The notes below the pieces were generated by a model that was not told the origin of the DNA, ran no database searches, and saw only the letters and a program-made list of their open reading frames with translations. Shown in pieces: positions 9,297-18,221 of a stretch of DNA of 64,000 bases. Numbering within the stretch: the first letter of the stretch is position 1; the number at the start of each line of letters is the position of its first letter. A program made the position numbers and the translations under genes. The DNA lies in NCBI GenBank assembly GCA_017399905.1, contig JAFQAR010000001.1:1-64000 (forward strand), in the 5' to 3' direction. This stretch comes from Bacteroidales bacterium. GTDB lineage: Bacteria; Bacteroidota; Bacteroidia; Bacteroidales; UBA932.

Positions 9297-10195
9297 AGAA
9301 GCTGGTATTGTTCCTTTTTTTGACAGTGATCATGGCATCCTGCGCATCCGGACCTGTATGTCCGGTAATGGTAAAGTCCAGAATAGTGGAGGATGGAGGT
9401 ACAGGACCGTATAAGGCGGTTATGTTTCAGGCTCCGGAACTTGAGGCACATACCGTATTTGCGCCTCAGGATCTTTCTGTTTTCGGAAAAAGGAAGAAGA
9501 TGCCTGTCCTTGTATGGGGAAACGGTGCATGCTCAAACTCACCGTGGGAACATTATAAGTTCCTGAACGAGATTTCATCCCATGGATTTCTGGTTATAGC
9601 CACAGGCTACATTCCGATGGAGGACGGACCGTATATGGGCCCCAGGTCGACTGCGGAGCAGCAGATTCAGGCTGTGGATTGGGCTATGGCTCAGAATCAG
9701 GATGAGGACAGCCCTTTCTACGGACGTGTGGATACTGATGCGATAGCGGCTGCCGGCATGTCGTGCGGTGGTTTGCAGACACTTGAAAATTCCGCGGATC
9801 CGAGATTCAAGACACTTATGATCATGAACAGCGGCCTGTTCGTCAATCCGGCAGGAGCAATGCCGGGAATGCCTATGCCTGAGAAGGACAAGCTTCAGAA
9901 GATCACGGTTCCGGTCATCTATATCCTCGGTGGACCTGAGGACATTGCTTACGGTAACGGAATGGATGATTATTATCGTCTGACTGCAGTACCTGCTTTT
10001 GCCGCCAACTATCCGGTAGGACATGGAGGAACATATGGCCAGCCTCATGGCGGTGAATTCACTGTTCCTGCCCTTGCTTGGCTTCAGTGGCAGCTCCAGG
10101 GTGATGAGGAGGCGGCAAGACTCTTTACAGGGGATCCGTGCGGACTTGCTCTGCGTGAAGGATGGACAGTCGAGAAGAATGATCTTATCGACTGA
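9293..10195 (+). CDS. Lipoprotein alpha/beta hydrolase, dienelactone hydrolase/chlorophyllase-like
   Basis: This 300-residue protein starts with a lipoprotein signal ending MASC (Cys17). The fold is dienelactone hydrolase or PET-hydrolase-like: VLVWGNGAC oxyanion region, nucleophile GMSCGG (Ser157), probable acid in LGGPEDIAYGN and His in YPVGHGG. The start overlaps the preceding hydrolase by four bases, so the two are co-translated: one cytoplasmic and one envelope-anchored hydrolase. The substrate is unknown; esters of plant or lipid origin are possible. The next gene is convergent, 10 bases after the stop. Confidence 0.82.
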   Translation: MKKLVLFLFLTVIMASCASGPVCPVMVKSRIVEDGGTGPYKAVMFQAPELEAHTVFAPQDLSVFGKRKKMPVLVWGNGACSNSPWEHYKFLNEISSHGFLVIATGYIPMEDGPYMGPRSTAEQQIQAVDWAMAQNQDEDSPFYGRVDTDAIAAAGMSCGGLQTLENSADPRFKTLMIMNSGLFVNPAGAMPGMPMPEKDKLQKITVPVIYILGGPEDIAYGNGMDDYYRLTAVPAFAANYPVGHGGTYGQPHGGEFTVPALAWLQWQLQGDEEAARLFTGDPCGLALREGWTVEKNDLID

Positions 10196-10205
10196 TCCTT
10201 TATTT

Positions 10206-11441
10206 CTATAATCTGATGCCGACGGAGAATTCCAGATATTCGGCCTTTATGCTGTGGGACTTGATTGCAAATCCGACAAAAGTATCACCGAGTTTCGGCA
10301 TGTAATATCTTAATCCTGCCTTTTCATAATGCCAGCCTCGTTCCCTGTCACCCAGGGCCTTTGCTTCAGGACCATTGACGCCCTTGTGTCTGTAAGGATA
10401 GGCTCCGATGGCTACATGTACGGCAAAATTCTTCCAATACACCTCCTGAACAAAAGCGATTCCGACAGAAATCGGGTCGTATCCGGGACTGTTGTCTACT
10501 GCTTCGTCTCCATAGACGATCCTGTCGCTCTTTTCGAGCTCCTTCATGTTTGAAGAGTAGAATACATCGAGACTGAGTCCCGTGGCGTATCTCAACGAGT
10601 ATCTGTAGAGAGCATCGAGGCTTATCGACAATTTCGGATGTTTCTTAAGGTGTATCTGCTCCTTCTTTGCAGGATCCGGTTCGGTCTCTACATATGCATT
10701 CCATTCGGCCATGCATGAGTGCAGTCCGCCGCCCAGGACAATCATGTACTGCATGCCTTTCTTGAATTCGTACTTCGGCTTCCTGACACCTTCATATCTG
10801 GTGTACTCGTAATCAGATAGCCTGTATCTGGCAAATAAACCGCCTCCCAAGGCATTAAGGGCCTCATTCGGAAGGGCAAGACGTCCGTTTGAGAAATGTC
10901 TGAACATGATGTCCGCTCCGACTTCCCACCGCTTGCCTATGTGCCATTTTGCGAATGCTCCTGCACCGAAATATGCCATGACAGGAAAACTGAGCCAGTT
11001 GTTGCCCGGGTTGTTTACCGGGTCATATCTTCCGGGATTGTATGTTACTCCGAAGTCCAGCATGTATCCGAAAGAAGCATGCTTCTTCCGGATCAGCGAT
11101 CTTTCGAATGAGCCGAATACTGAGTACAGGCTTGGTAGTTTCGACTGGTCATGGAACTTGAAGTCTCCCATAGATGCAAGCGACAGGCCTGCACTGATCA
11201 TAGGATATCCGAATGTATGGGCGTAGCTGCAGCTGTCGGCGGGATTTGTCTGGAATCCCACAGCTGCTTCGTAGGTCATGTATCCGTATGACTTGAGGTT
11301 CGGTCTGGTCTGCTCGATGTCTATTCCGTACCATCCGTGTCCGGATATGACAACGTCCGGACCGGATTTCTTCTGTCCGTGAACAGTTACCGTACAGAAC
11401 AGGATGCATGCTATTGATGCCAGTGCTTTGAAAGTCTTCAT
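10206..11441 (-). CDS. PagL-like lipid A deacylase (acyloxyacyl hydrolase family), outer membrane
   Basis: A 411-residue protein with a signal peptide (cleavage near HGQ at 21-23) and alternating aromatic and polar strands of an outer-membrane beta-barrel. The FRHFSNG motif at 180-186, followed by PNEALN, matches the His/Ser/Glu catalytic set of PagL lipid A 3-O-deacylases (here His182, Ser184 and probably Glu193). Bacteroidales homologues are usually called acyloxyacyl hydrolases and are larger than the about 170-residue PagL because of extra strands. The likely role is removal of an acyl chain from lipid A in the outer leaflet. It converges with the hydrolase pair and follows aspA on the same strand. 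Confidence 0.75.
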   Translation of the reverse strand: MKTFKALASIACILFCTVTVHGQKKSGPDVVISGHGWYGIDIEQTRPNLKSYGYMTYEAAVGFQTNPADSCSYAHTFGYPMISAGLSLASMGDFKFHDQSKLPSLYSVFGSFERSLIRKKHASFGYMLDFGVTYNPGRYDPVNNPGNNWLSFPVMAYFGAGAFAKWHIGKRWEVGADIMFRHFSNGRLALPNEALNALGGGLFARYRLSDYEYTRYEGVRKPKYEFKKGMQYMIVLGGGLHSCMAEWNAYVETEPDPAKKEQIHLKKHPKLSISLDALYRYSLRYATGLSLDVFYSSNMKELEKSDRIVYGDEAVDNSPGYDPISVGIAFVQEVYWKNFAVHVAIGAYPYRHKGVNGPEAKALGDRERGWHYEKAGLRYYMPKLGDTFVGFAIKSHSIKAEYLEFSVGIRL

Positions 11442-11480
11442 AATCCAAGTCGGTTTTGGGGATGTGTCCGTTTATTTGAG

Positions 11481-12908
11481 TTATTTCACCTTTATGTCGA
11501 GCTTGACAGGCTTGATCATGTTCTCTGGGGAGAGGATGGTGTCAAGGTCTTCCTTTGAAAGTATGTCATGCTCGAGGACGAGGTCATAGATGCTTTTTCC
11601 TGTAGCCATAGCCTCTTTAGCTATTCTTGTCGAGTACTTGTAACCGATGACAGGATTAAGGGCTGTGACGACGCCGAAGCTCGAGTGGATGTATTTGTCG
11701 CACTGCTCTTCATTGGCAAGGATGCCGTCGACGCAGTTCACACGGAGGGTGTCGAAGCCGTTCATCATGATTTCTGCTGATTCGAAGCAGCACTGAGCCA
11801 TTACAGGTTCCATTGCATTGAGCTCCATCTGAGCCGCCTCTGATGACATTGCAACGCAAAGGTCGTTTCCGATTACCTTGTAGCATATCTGGTTCATGAC
11901 TTCCGGAATCACAGGATTCACTTTGCCCGGCATGATAGAAGAGCCTGGCTGGCGTGCAGGAAGATCGAATTCGTGGAATCCGCAGCGAGGACCTGAAGAA
12001 AGAAGACGGAGGTCGTTGCAGATCTTGTTCATCTTCGTTGCGACGCGACGGAGAGCAGATGAATAGCCTACCATGCATGAGGTGTCCGAAGTTGCGGCAA
12101 CAAGGTTATCTGCAAGCTTGATGTCCCATCCTGTTATCTCGCGGAGTGCTGCGATGCACTTTTCAGAATATCCCGGTTCAGAGCAGATTCCGGTACCGAT
12201 TGCTGTTGCACCCATGTTCACTGTAAGAAACTCTTCCGCTGCGAAATCAAGGTTGCGGATCTCGTCGCGGAGAATGGATGCGAAAGCACCGAATGTCTGC
12301 CCGAGGGTCATCGGAACAGCATCTTCAAGCTGCGTACGTCCCATCTTCAGAATTCCGGCGAACTCCTTTGCCTTTGCCTCGAAAGAATCGATCAGCGGGA
12401 GGAAGTGCTTCATGAATTCGAGGTGTGTGGCATAGAGTCCGAGATGAATGGCTGTAGGATATGCATCGTTTGTGGACTGCGAACAGTTCACGTGGTCGTT
12501 TGGAGAGCAATACTTGTATTTTCCCAGAGGATGACCCATGATCTGGAGTGCACGGTTTGCAATGACCTCGTTTGCATTCATGTTTGTAGTGGTACCTGCT
12601 CCTCCCTGAATCATGTCGACAGGGAAATGCTCGTGGTGCTTTCCTTCAAGGATTTCGCGGCAAGCCTGTGTGATGCCGTCGTACTGGGCGTCTGAAAGAA
12701 GACCAAGCTGGTAGTTAGCCTCTGCGGCAGCCAGTTTGGTCATGGCAAGTCCATTTATGAACAGAGGATAATCGTTAAGATGGAAACAGCTTATCGGAAA
12801 GTTTTCAATACCTCTTAATGTCTGTACTCCATAAAGGGCATCAGCCGGAACCTCAAGCGACCCTATAAGGTCACTTTCAACTCGGACGTTCTTCAAACAA
12901 TCTTTCAT
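11481..12908 (-). CDS. aspA: Aspartate ammonia-lyase (aspartase)
   Basis: The 475-residue protein matches the full length of class II fumarase/aspartase enzymes. It shows the superfamily signature SSIMPGKVNP, the substrate loop GGAGTTTNMNANEV and SQSTNDAYPT, and the aspartase-like C-terminus. It converts L-aspartate to fumarate and ammonia; in anaerobes this feeds fumarate respiration and succinate formation. A TAnnTTTG box lies 44 bases upstream. Fumarase C is the main alternative, but the N-terminal VESDLIGSLEVPADALYGVQT fits aspartase better. Confidence 0.93.
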   Translation of the reverse strand: MKDCLKNVRVESDLIGSLEVPADALYGVQTLRGIENFPISCFHLNDYPLFINGLAMTKLAAAEANYQLGLLSDAQYDGITQACREILEGKHHEHFPVDMIQGGAGTTTNMNANEVIANRALQIMGHPLGKYKYCSPNDHVNCSQSTNDAYPTAIHLGLYATHLEFMKHFLPLIDSFEAKAKEFAGILKMGRTQLEDAVPMTLGQTFGAFASILRDEIRNLDFAAEEFLTVNMGATAIGTGICSEPGYSEKCIAALREITGWDIKLADNLVAATSDTSCMVGYSSALRRVATKMNKICNDLRLLSSGPRCGFHEFDLPARQPGSSIMPGKVNPVIPEVMNQICYKVIGNDLCVAMSSEAAQMELNAMEPVMAQCCFESAEIMMNGFDTLRVNCVDGILANEEQCDKYIHSSFGVVTALNPVIGYKYSTRIAKEAMATGKSIYDLVLEHDILSKEDLDTILSPENMIKPVKLDIKVK

Positions 12909-12951
12909 GATATAATGTGTCTAAATTATAAATTATCGTAATTTTGGCCTG

Positions 12952-12959
12952 CAAAGATA
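12952..12959 (-). promoter_or_regulatory. -7 promoter box of aspA
   Basis: TATCTTTG on the minus strand matches TAnnTTTG 44 bases before the aspA start codon. No convincing -33 element was seen. Confidence 0.5.
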
Positions 12960-13000
12960 CAAATCATAATCAAGAAAAGAAATTTTCCTGATGAAAACAA

Positions 13001-13040
13001 GATGAAGTCTTCCCGGTCCTTTATCCGGGAAGACTTCATC
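13001..13040 (-). terminator. Strong hairpin terminator of the keto-sugar operon
   Basis: Perfect 16-bp arms (13001-13016 and 13025-13040) enclose an 8-base loop, 30 bases after the stop of the last operon gene. A T-rich TTGTTTTC tract follows on the minus strand. It separates the operon from the aspA promoter. Confidence 0.85.
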
Positions 13041-13070
13041 TCGATAATTATTTAGTCGGAATCCAGCCTT

Positions 13071-14813
13071 TTATCTGAAGTTGTTCCTCAGATAAAGTGC
13101 GCTTTCGCGAAGACCCTTGAGGATGTTTGAACTGCTCGCTTCTTCCATTTCAACGACAAAGCACTTTGTTCCGCCCTTGTCGAAATTTCGGAATATCGCA
13201 TCGAAGCCGACCATGCCGCTCTGTCCGATCTCCTTCTTGTCCTTTATGTGCAGGACTTCGAATCTGCCTGGGTATTTCTGCATGTATTCGGCTGGAGCCG
13301 CTCCTCCGACAACTGCCCAATAGACGTCCATTTCTATGAACACGTTTTCCGGATCGGTATTTTCGATGAAATAGTCGATCATTGTGGTGTTGCCGACCTT
13401 TGCGAATTCATGTGCATGGTTGTGGTAGCCGAAACGTATGCCTGCTTCATTGCATTTGCGTCCGATGGCATTGAGGTAATCTGCCATGACCTTAAGCTGT
13501 GCTTCTGTCTCAAGCTTCGGTGAATATGACATTGCAAGTCTCGGGATGCCGGCCTTTTTATGAGCTTCAATGCATCTGTCCCACCACTCCAGTGCAGCCG
13601 TGAAGTCGCCGGAAGCCATTTCGCTTTCTGAAAGTACGCGTGTCGTATGTGATGATATCAGATCAAGTCCGGCCTTGTTCAGGGCAGCCTTGAAGTCTTC
13701 AGGTTCCATGCCTGAAAATCTTCCGTCTGAGTAGCTTGCGGCTTCTGCTCCGGTATAGCCCATCTGTGCGAGACGTCCGAGTACATATTCATGGTTCTTT
13801 GCAAAAAGTTCCGGAGTGCCGATAAGCTGACGAGCGGAATAAAGCTGTACGGCCATCTCTTTTTTCGGAGCTGTCATCTCTTCCGCGATACGGTAGCTTA
13901 CATAAGCGAATTTCTTGCTGTCCGGACTCCAGGAATTGACGTTTATCGTTCCCTGACCTCCGAATAGCTTCACGAGGATCTTAGGTTCGCCACCTTTGGC
14001 AGGAATCATTCTGAGCTGGACATTCTGGTTTGCCGTATGTTCTCCCGGAGCGACTTCGTAATCATGATAAGCGATATAGACCACTTTGTTTCCGTCAGGA
14101 GATATGTGCGGGAACCATGAGTTCATGTCCTCGTCAAAGGTCATCTGAGTCTGCTCCTTTCCGTTTGCCTTCATGCGCCATACCTGCATCCTGCCGCTTC
14201 TGACACTGTTGAACCAGATGTACTTCCCGTCCATGCTGTATTCCGGACCGTCATCCAGACCGGGAGCATCAGTCAGCCTTACTTCCTTGCCTCCTTTGAC
14301 GGGCATCGTATACACATCTGCTTCATTATCCTGACCTCGGAATGCACAATATGCAATCTTCTTTCCGTCAGGGCTTATGCCATGCAGATAGCTCGGACCT
14401 TCCGGTGTTATCTTCTGCGGTTCACCGCCTTCGAACGGAACTTTGAATACGTAAGAGTTCCAGCCCTTCATCGTCGGGTCGTTGCTGCTGATTGCAATCC
14501 ACTTTCCATCTGCAGAAATGACGTGGTCATTGTTGCATTGGGTGATTGTTCCTGTGTCTATCTCGATGAGATCTCCTGAACCGTCAGGAGAAATCTTGTA
14601 AAGGCGTCCTTCCTTATTGACTACAAGCCATTTACCGTCAGGTGTCCAGTTCGGAGCCTCGATCAGATACGGAAACTCCTTTATCACCTGATGGGTCTCT
14701 GTCTCGGTGTCGTATATCTCCAGGTAACTGATTACCTGTGGCTGCTGGGCAAATGCTCCAGTAGTACCTGCAAGTGCCATGATTGCGCTTAATTGGATTG
14801 TTTTGAATCTCAT
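13071..14813 (-). CDS. Periplasmic fusion of a TolB-type propeller and a sugar phosphate isomerase/epimerase-like TIM barrel
   Basis: The 580-residue protein has a signal peptide (AFAQQ near residue 22), then a PD40/TolB-like propeller (about 45-315) with repeated SPDGK/SADGKW blades. From about residue 319 (KEMAVQLYSAR) it continues as a xylose-isomerase-like TIM barrel with NHAHEF, EMDVYWAV and LHIKDKK, typical metal-site segments. It is the last of three genes after a Gfo/Idh/MocA dehydrogenase and a DUF1080 protein. The barrel family often appears in 3-keto-glycoside breakdown as the epimerase, lyase or hydratase partner. Signal peptide and context place the reaction in the periplasm. The propeller part has no known role here; it could bind substrate or a partner. 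There is no internal stop or frameshift at the domain junction. Confidence 0.82.
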   Translation of the reverse strand: MRFKTIQLSAIMALAGTTGAFAQQPQVISYLEIYDTETETHQVIKEFPYLIEAPNWTPDGKWLVVNKEGRLYKISPDGSGDLIEIDTGTITQCNNDHVISADGKWIAISSNDPTMKGWNSYVFKVPFEGGEPQKITPEGPSYLHGISPDGKKIAYCAFRGQDNEADVYTMPVKGGKEVRLTDAPGLDDGPEYSMDGKYIWFNSVRSGRMQVWRMKANGKEQTQMTFDEDMNSWFPHISPDGNKVVYIAYHDYEVAPGEHTANQNVQLRMIPAKGGEPKILVKLFGGQGTINVNSWSPDSKKFAYVSYRIAEEMTAPKKEMAVQLYSARQLIGTPELFAKNHEYVLGRLAQMGYTGAEAASYSDGRFSGMEPEDFKAALNKAGLDLISSHTTRVLSESEMASGDFTAALEWWDRCIEAHKKAGIPRLAMSYSPKLETEAQLKVMADYLNAIGRKCNEAGIRFGYHNHAHEFAKVGNTTMIDYFIENTDPENVFIEMDVYWAVVGGAAPAEYMQKYPGRFEVLHIKDKKEIGQSGMVGFDAIFRNFDKGGTKCFVVEMEEASSSNILKGLRESALYLRNNFR

Positions 14814-14836
14814 AGTTTATGTTGTCAAAGGTTTCT

Positions 14837-15736
14837 TTACTCCATAACCTTGATGCGGATGTTGCGGTACCATACGTCATCTCCATGATCCTGGATGCCG
14901 ATATAGCCTTTGCGCTCCTCGCCGCCGCAGTTGTTCAGAAGTTCATAACCGATAGGCCATGCTTCTGCACTGAACTTGCTGTTCTGAAGCATTTCAGTCC
15001 ATTTAGGAGTCCAGAGGTGGTACTCGACAACATTGGCGTCATTCTGTCCGTGAACTACCGTTCCCTTGTACACCATGATCTTTGCCTTGTTCCATTCTCC
15101 GAACGGCTTCTGGTTCTGCGGCTTTGCAGGAATCATGTCATACAGGGAAGCAGACTGTCTGTTGCCGTCCACGCCGAGGAATGCGTCAGGATGGTTCGCA
15201 TTGTCAAGAACCTGATATTCAGGAGATGAAAGATAGATAGGCTCGTATCTGAGCGTGCCGTCTTCATCCTTTACCGCAATCTCCTTCGCAAGGTAGAATA
15301 TTCCCGAGTTTCCACCCTTTGAAACCTTCCACTCAAGCTCGAGGATGAAATTCTGGAACTGATGTGCGAAAATGAGGTCTCCTCCTTCTGCAAGCTGTCC
15401 CTCTCCGAGGCCTGTTCCGCAGAATTTGATGCAGCCGTCTTCAACTACCCATCTTGGCGGGATGCCTTCCTTTCCATAACCTCTCCATCCCTGCATCTTC
15501 TCATTTCCATTGAAGAGTACATAGTAGCCTTCCTCATCAATCGGGAAAGCTGAAAGGTCTGCCTCAGGATTGTTCACCACCACGTATGGCGGACAACCTG
15601 GTGTTGCCGGTTCGTTTACCTCTACAATAGTCTGTTCTCCGATATATGCAGGATCACCGATTACAAGTTCCTGCTGTCTGTTACCGCATGCTGTCATAAG
15701 CATAAGCGCTGTTGCGCAAAATATGATTCTTTTCAT
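14837..15736 (-). CDS. DUF1080 (3-keto-disaccharide hydrolase-type) lipoprotein
   Basis: A 299-residue lipoprotein (lipobox MTAC, Cys17) carrying a single DUF1080 concanavalin-like domain from about residue 65, with LFNGNEKMQGW, GDLIFAHQFQNF and GGNSGIFYL, the classic family signature. DUF1080 proteins hydrolyse or eliminate 3-keto-glycosides after a dehydrogenase has oxidised C3. The gene lies 23 bases after the propeller-isomerase partner's start in the gene order and 18 bases downstream of the dehydrogenase gene. The predicted site of action is the periplasm or inner leaflet of the outer membrane. Similar trios are known in Bacteroides (glucosinolate operon BT2156-2158, from memory). Confidence 0.88.
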   Translation of the reverse strand: MKRIIFCATALMLMTACGNRQQELVIGDPAYIGEQTIVEVNEPATPGCPPYVVVNNPEADLSAFPIDEEGYYVLFNGNEKMQGWRGYGKEGIPPRWVVEDGCIKFCGTGLGEGQLAEGGDLIFAHQFQNFILELEWKVSKGGNSGIFYLAKEIAVKDEDGTLRYEPIYLSSPEYQVLDNANHPDAFLGVDGNRQSASLYDMIPAKPQNQKPFGEWNKAKIMVYKGTVVHGQNDANVVEYHLWTPKWTEMLQNSKFSAEAWPIGYELLNNCGGEERKGYIGIQDHGDDVWYRNIRIKVME

Positions 15737-15754
15737 GGTTATTGTTTTTTTTGA

Positions 15755-17245
15755 TTATTCTGTCGGCATGTCCGGAAGTCTGTAGCCGTTATGGTATGTG
15801 TGCCTGATGAGTTCCTTTGCAAAGGCACGGGCGTTTACCGGATCGGTATATGTCTTGTTGAATGTAGGATGGCCATCCTTGATCGTGAATCCGTCATGGA
15901 TAACGCTTCTGATGACCGCATCGGCAGGAATGTTCGTGAACTCCATCTTTTCTCCATCCCAGTCGAGCTCCATGTTCAGATCCTGGAGACGTACTGCAAG
16001 CACGCCCATTACGACCATTTCGTTGAACGGTCCGGCTTCGCTGAAATCGGATGCGGACGGAACACGTACCGAAGGATCCTCCTTGCATGCGCGTACCCAG
16101 TCCTGAACGTGGCCGAGCTCCACTCTTCTGAGTACCTTAGGGGCATCAGGCTTGCGTCCTGAAAGAATGTATGGCTCGTCACCGTAGCAGCCGACCACCA
16201 GCGTGTCCTTCGAACCGTAGAAGATCACTCCGCCTCCATGGATGTTCAGGTCCACTCCATCAGGAATACCCTCAGGGCGGATCGGCTTGAGACCGCCGTC
16301 GTACCAATGCACTTCCACTTCCGGCATTGCCACCTTCGGCATGTTGTCGCGTGCCGGGAATACGAACTTTATCTTCTGGGCATTAGGGCAGGATTCATTG
16401 AGAAGCAATGTCGAAGTTCCCTGAACCTTTGTAGGGTAGCCGAGGTTCAGGCCCTTGTAGACGCAATGAAGGATGTGGCATGCCATGTCGCCAAGGGCGC
16501 CGGTTCCGAAATCCCACCAACCTCTGAAGTTCCATGGCGTGTAGATTTCGTTGTATGGTCTCATCGGCGCAGGGCCTATGAAAGCCTCCCAGTTGAGTGT
16601 CGAAGGGACAGGCTGGGCTTCAGCCGGACGCTCCAGTCCCTGAGGCCATATCGGACGGTCGGTAAATGCCTCGACGCGTCTTACTTCTCCTATCTCTCCG
16701 TTCCATATCCATTCGCAGGCAAGCCTTACCCCTTCGCCTGAAGCTCCCTGATTACCCATCTGTGTAGCTACCTTATGCTTTGCGGCAAGCCTGGTGAGCA
16801 GGCGGGATTCATATACGGTATGGGTAAGCGGCTTCTCGACGTATACATGCTTTCCTGCGGCTATTGCCTCGGCAGCGATGATGGCATGAGTATGGTCAGC
16901 TGTCGCCACTACCACAGCGTCAGCCTCATCAAGAAGTTCAGCATACATTTTCCTGTAGTCGCTGTACTTCTTTGCATTCGGATAACGCTCGAATACGTGG
17001 GCAGCGTATTTCCAGTCGACATCACAAAGGCCGATTATTTCCTCTGTTTCAAGATCCCTGAGGACTGATGCTCCTCTGCCTCCGATGCCGACTCCGAGTA
17101 CCTTGAGCTTTCTGTCCAACGGCTTTGGTGCCGTCTTCTTTTCTTTTCGGGATTTGCCCATGAGCATGCCGGGAGCGACTGCCAGCCCCATTGCAGTGCT
17201 TGCCCCTACTTTGAGGAACGAGCGTCTGGATAATTCCTTGTTCAT
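15755..17245 (-). CDS. Tat-exported Gfo/Idh/MocA family oxidoreductase
   Basis: The 496-residue protein begins with a twin-arginine signal (SRRSFLKVG, residues 6-14), so it is folded with its NAD(P) cofactor before export. The Rossmann part shows GVGIGGRGASVL, and the catalytic EKPLTH motif is present. The C-terminal half matches the Bacteroidetes-type dehydrogenases that act on sugars or glycosides. It is the first gene of the operon and probably oxidises the C3 hydroxyl of a glycoside so that the DUF1080 protein can cleave it. Exact sugar specificity cannot be read. A -7 box lies about 57 bases upstream. Confidence 0.88.
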   Translation of the reverse strand: MNKELSRRSFLKVGASTAMGLAVAPGMLMGKSRKEKKTAPKPLDRKLKVLGVGIGGRGASVLRDLETEEIIGLCDVDWKYAAHVFERYPNAKKYSDYRKMYAELLDEADAVVVATADHTHAIIAAEAIAAGKHVYVEKPLTHTVYESRLLTRLAAKHKVATQMGNQGASGEGVRLACEWIWNGEIGEVRRVEAFTDRPIWPQGLERPAEAQPVPSTLNWEAFIGPAPMRPYNEIYTPWNFRGWWDFGTGALGDMACHILHCVYKGLNLGYPTKVQGTSTLLLNESCPNAQKIKFVFPARDNMPKVAMPEVEVHWYDGGLKPIRPEGIPDGVDLNIHGGGVIFYGSKDTLVVGCYGDEPYILSGRKPDAPKVLRRVELGHVQDWVRACKEDPSVRVPSASDFSEAGPFNEMVVMGVLAVRLQDLNMELDWDGEKMEFTNIPADAVIRSVIHDGFTIKDGHPTFNKTYTDPVNARAFAKELIRHTYHNGYRLPDMPTE

Positions 17246-17301
17246 ATTTCTGTTATCAGTTATAGATTAATATGTGGTTTCAGCCGGTAATGTATCTCCG
17301 T

Positions 17302-17309
17302 CAAATATA
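17302..17309 (-). promoter_or_regulatory. -7 promoter box of the keto-sugar operon
   Basis: TATATTTG on the minus strand is a perfect TAnnTTTG match, 57 bases before the first start codon. No TTTG was found at -33, which may mean regulator-dependent transcription. Confidence 0.55.
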
Positions 17310-17353
17310 ATGAAAATTCGGATAATTTCCTACGATAGGACCATCTATACGAC

Positions 17354-17379
17354 AATCGGACAGCCATTTGGCTGTCCGA
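17354..17379. repeat. Perfect inverted repeat, 12-bp arms
   Basis: ATCGGACAGCCA and its exact complement are separated by two bases. It lies beyond the 3' end of the AT-rich membrane gene and upstream of the keto-sugar operon. There is no T-run on either side, so it is a poor intrinsic terminator. It could be an operator or a degraded terminator. Confidence 0.6.
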
Positions 17380-17407
17380 TCTGAATATCATTCTGATATA
17401 AGTTCCA

Positions 17408-17470
17408 TTAGTATTCCTCTTCCTCGCGGAGGAGAATAATAATTCTTCTTTTTCTCCTGTCGGGTAATCG
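17408..17470 (-). other. Open tail ending in EEEEY-stop, possible remnant of a DUF2795-like gene end
   Basis: Directly after the stop of the membrane gene the same frame stays open for 20 codons and ends in Arg-Glu-Glu-Glu-Glu-Tyr-stop. The nearby DUF2795 protein also ends in Glu-Glu-Glu-Tyr-stop, and the flanking bases (attagtattcctcttcctcg against attaatactcctcctcg) look alike. This may be a degenerate copy of the DUF2795 3' end, split from it by the AT-rich gene, or a chance match in a purine-rich stretch. Confidence 0.25.
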
Positions 17471-18076
17471 TTATTTCTTGCGTAATAAAAGCACTAAAGT
17501 GATAAGAAGTGCAAGATAAACAGCAAGAGAGCCAATGGACGACAGAATATTATAATACGGATAATATTGCGTAGGTACTTTGACTAGTATAACTCCCCAA
17601 AGTGAGAGTAAGACACTTGGAATGAATGGAGTGCATTTCACAAACACATTGACCTTTCTGTCAACAGGGCTTGCATTTATGAAGAGGAAAAGTCCCACTA
17701 TGGCAATAATGTTTATCAGTAACACACCATATTCCAATCCTCCTGAAAGTATTTCTGGTGAGGTCTTTTTTAGGATATGTATCAAAGCTGAAGAGATAGG
17801 TTTCAGCATCATCAGCAATAGTCCAACCTTGTATCTCTTATCAGTGTTGTACTCTTTAATCCTAAAAAACATTATCGGCACAAAGAGGAACAATACCCAG
17901 AACATCGCTTCAATAATGTCACCATTCCTAAAGAGAAAGCGTTCCCAATAATATGAAGGATTATTTACACTATTGGCGATATTCCAAGCATCTTGAAGAA
18001 CAGGTAGTGAATAATAACACAGCAAGAGCACGGTAAATTGACGCTTTGGTTCAATGGTTTTTGTTTCTTGTGTCAT
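17471..18076 (-). CDS. Hypothetical multi-pass membrane protein in an AT-rich patch
   Basis: From the ATG at 18076 the protein has 201 residues with six or so hydrophobic helices (for example EAMFWVLFLFVPIMFF, YGVLLINIIAIVGLFLFI, LAVYLALLITLVLLLRKK) and no family I recognise. An in-frame TTG at 18148 would extend it by 24 residues, but the ATG gives a polar MTQETKTIEPKRQ start typical of such proteins. Base composition is clearly more AT-rich than the neighbours and codon use differs, suggesting recent acquisition. It sits between an inverted repeat and the DUF2795 terminator. Function unknown. Confidence 0.6.
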   Translation of the reverse strand: MTQETKTIEPKRQFTVLLLCYYSLPVLQDAWNIANSVNNPSYYWERFLFRNGDIIEAMFWVLFLFVPIMFFRIKEYNTDKRYKVGLLLMMLKPISSALIHILKKTSPEILSGGLEYGVLLINIIAIVGLFLFINASPVDRKVNVFVKCTPFIPSVLLSLWGVILVKVPTQYYPYYNILSSIGSLAVYLALLITLVLLLRKK

Positions 18077-18186
18077 ACTATGATATGGCTTAGTTGTAAT
18101 TAATTGTAAAGGTATGCAAATAATCTCCAAATGCCAATAGAGAGACAAAAAAGTGCCCCACCTTGGCTGACTGAATTAAGCAAGTA

Positions 18187-18221
18187 CAAAAAATGACCGA
18201 TGGACTGTCCAATCGGTCATT
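18187..18221 (-). terminator. Intrinsic terminator of the DUF2795 gene
   Basis: Arms AATGACCGAT (18192-18201) and ATCGGTCATT (18212-18221) enclose a 10-base loop. On the minus strand a run of T follows (A-run at 18187-18193). It lies 41 bases after the stop codon. Confidence 0.75.

Noticed and set aside
17354-18221. Insertion-sequence ends around the AT-rich gene
   Set aside because: The two hairpins are unlike each other and no transposase or target duplication is visible.
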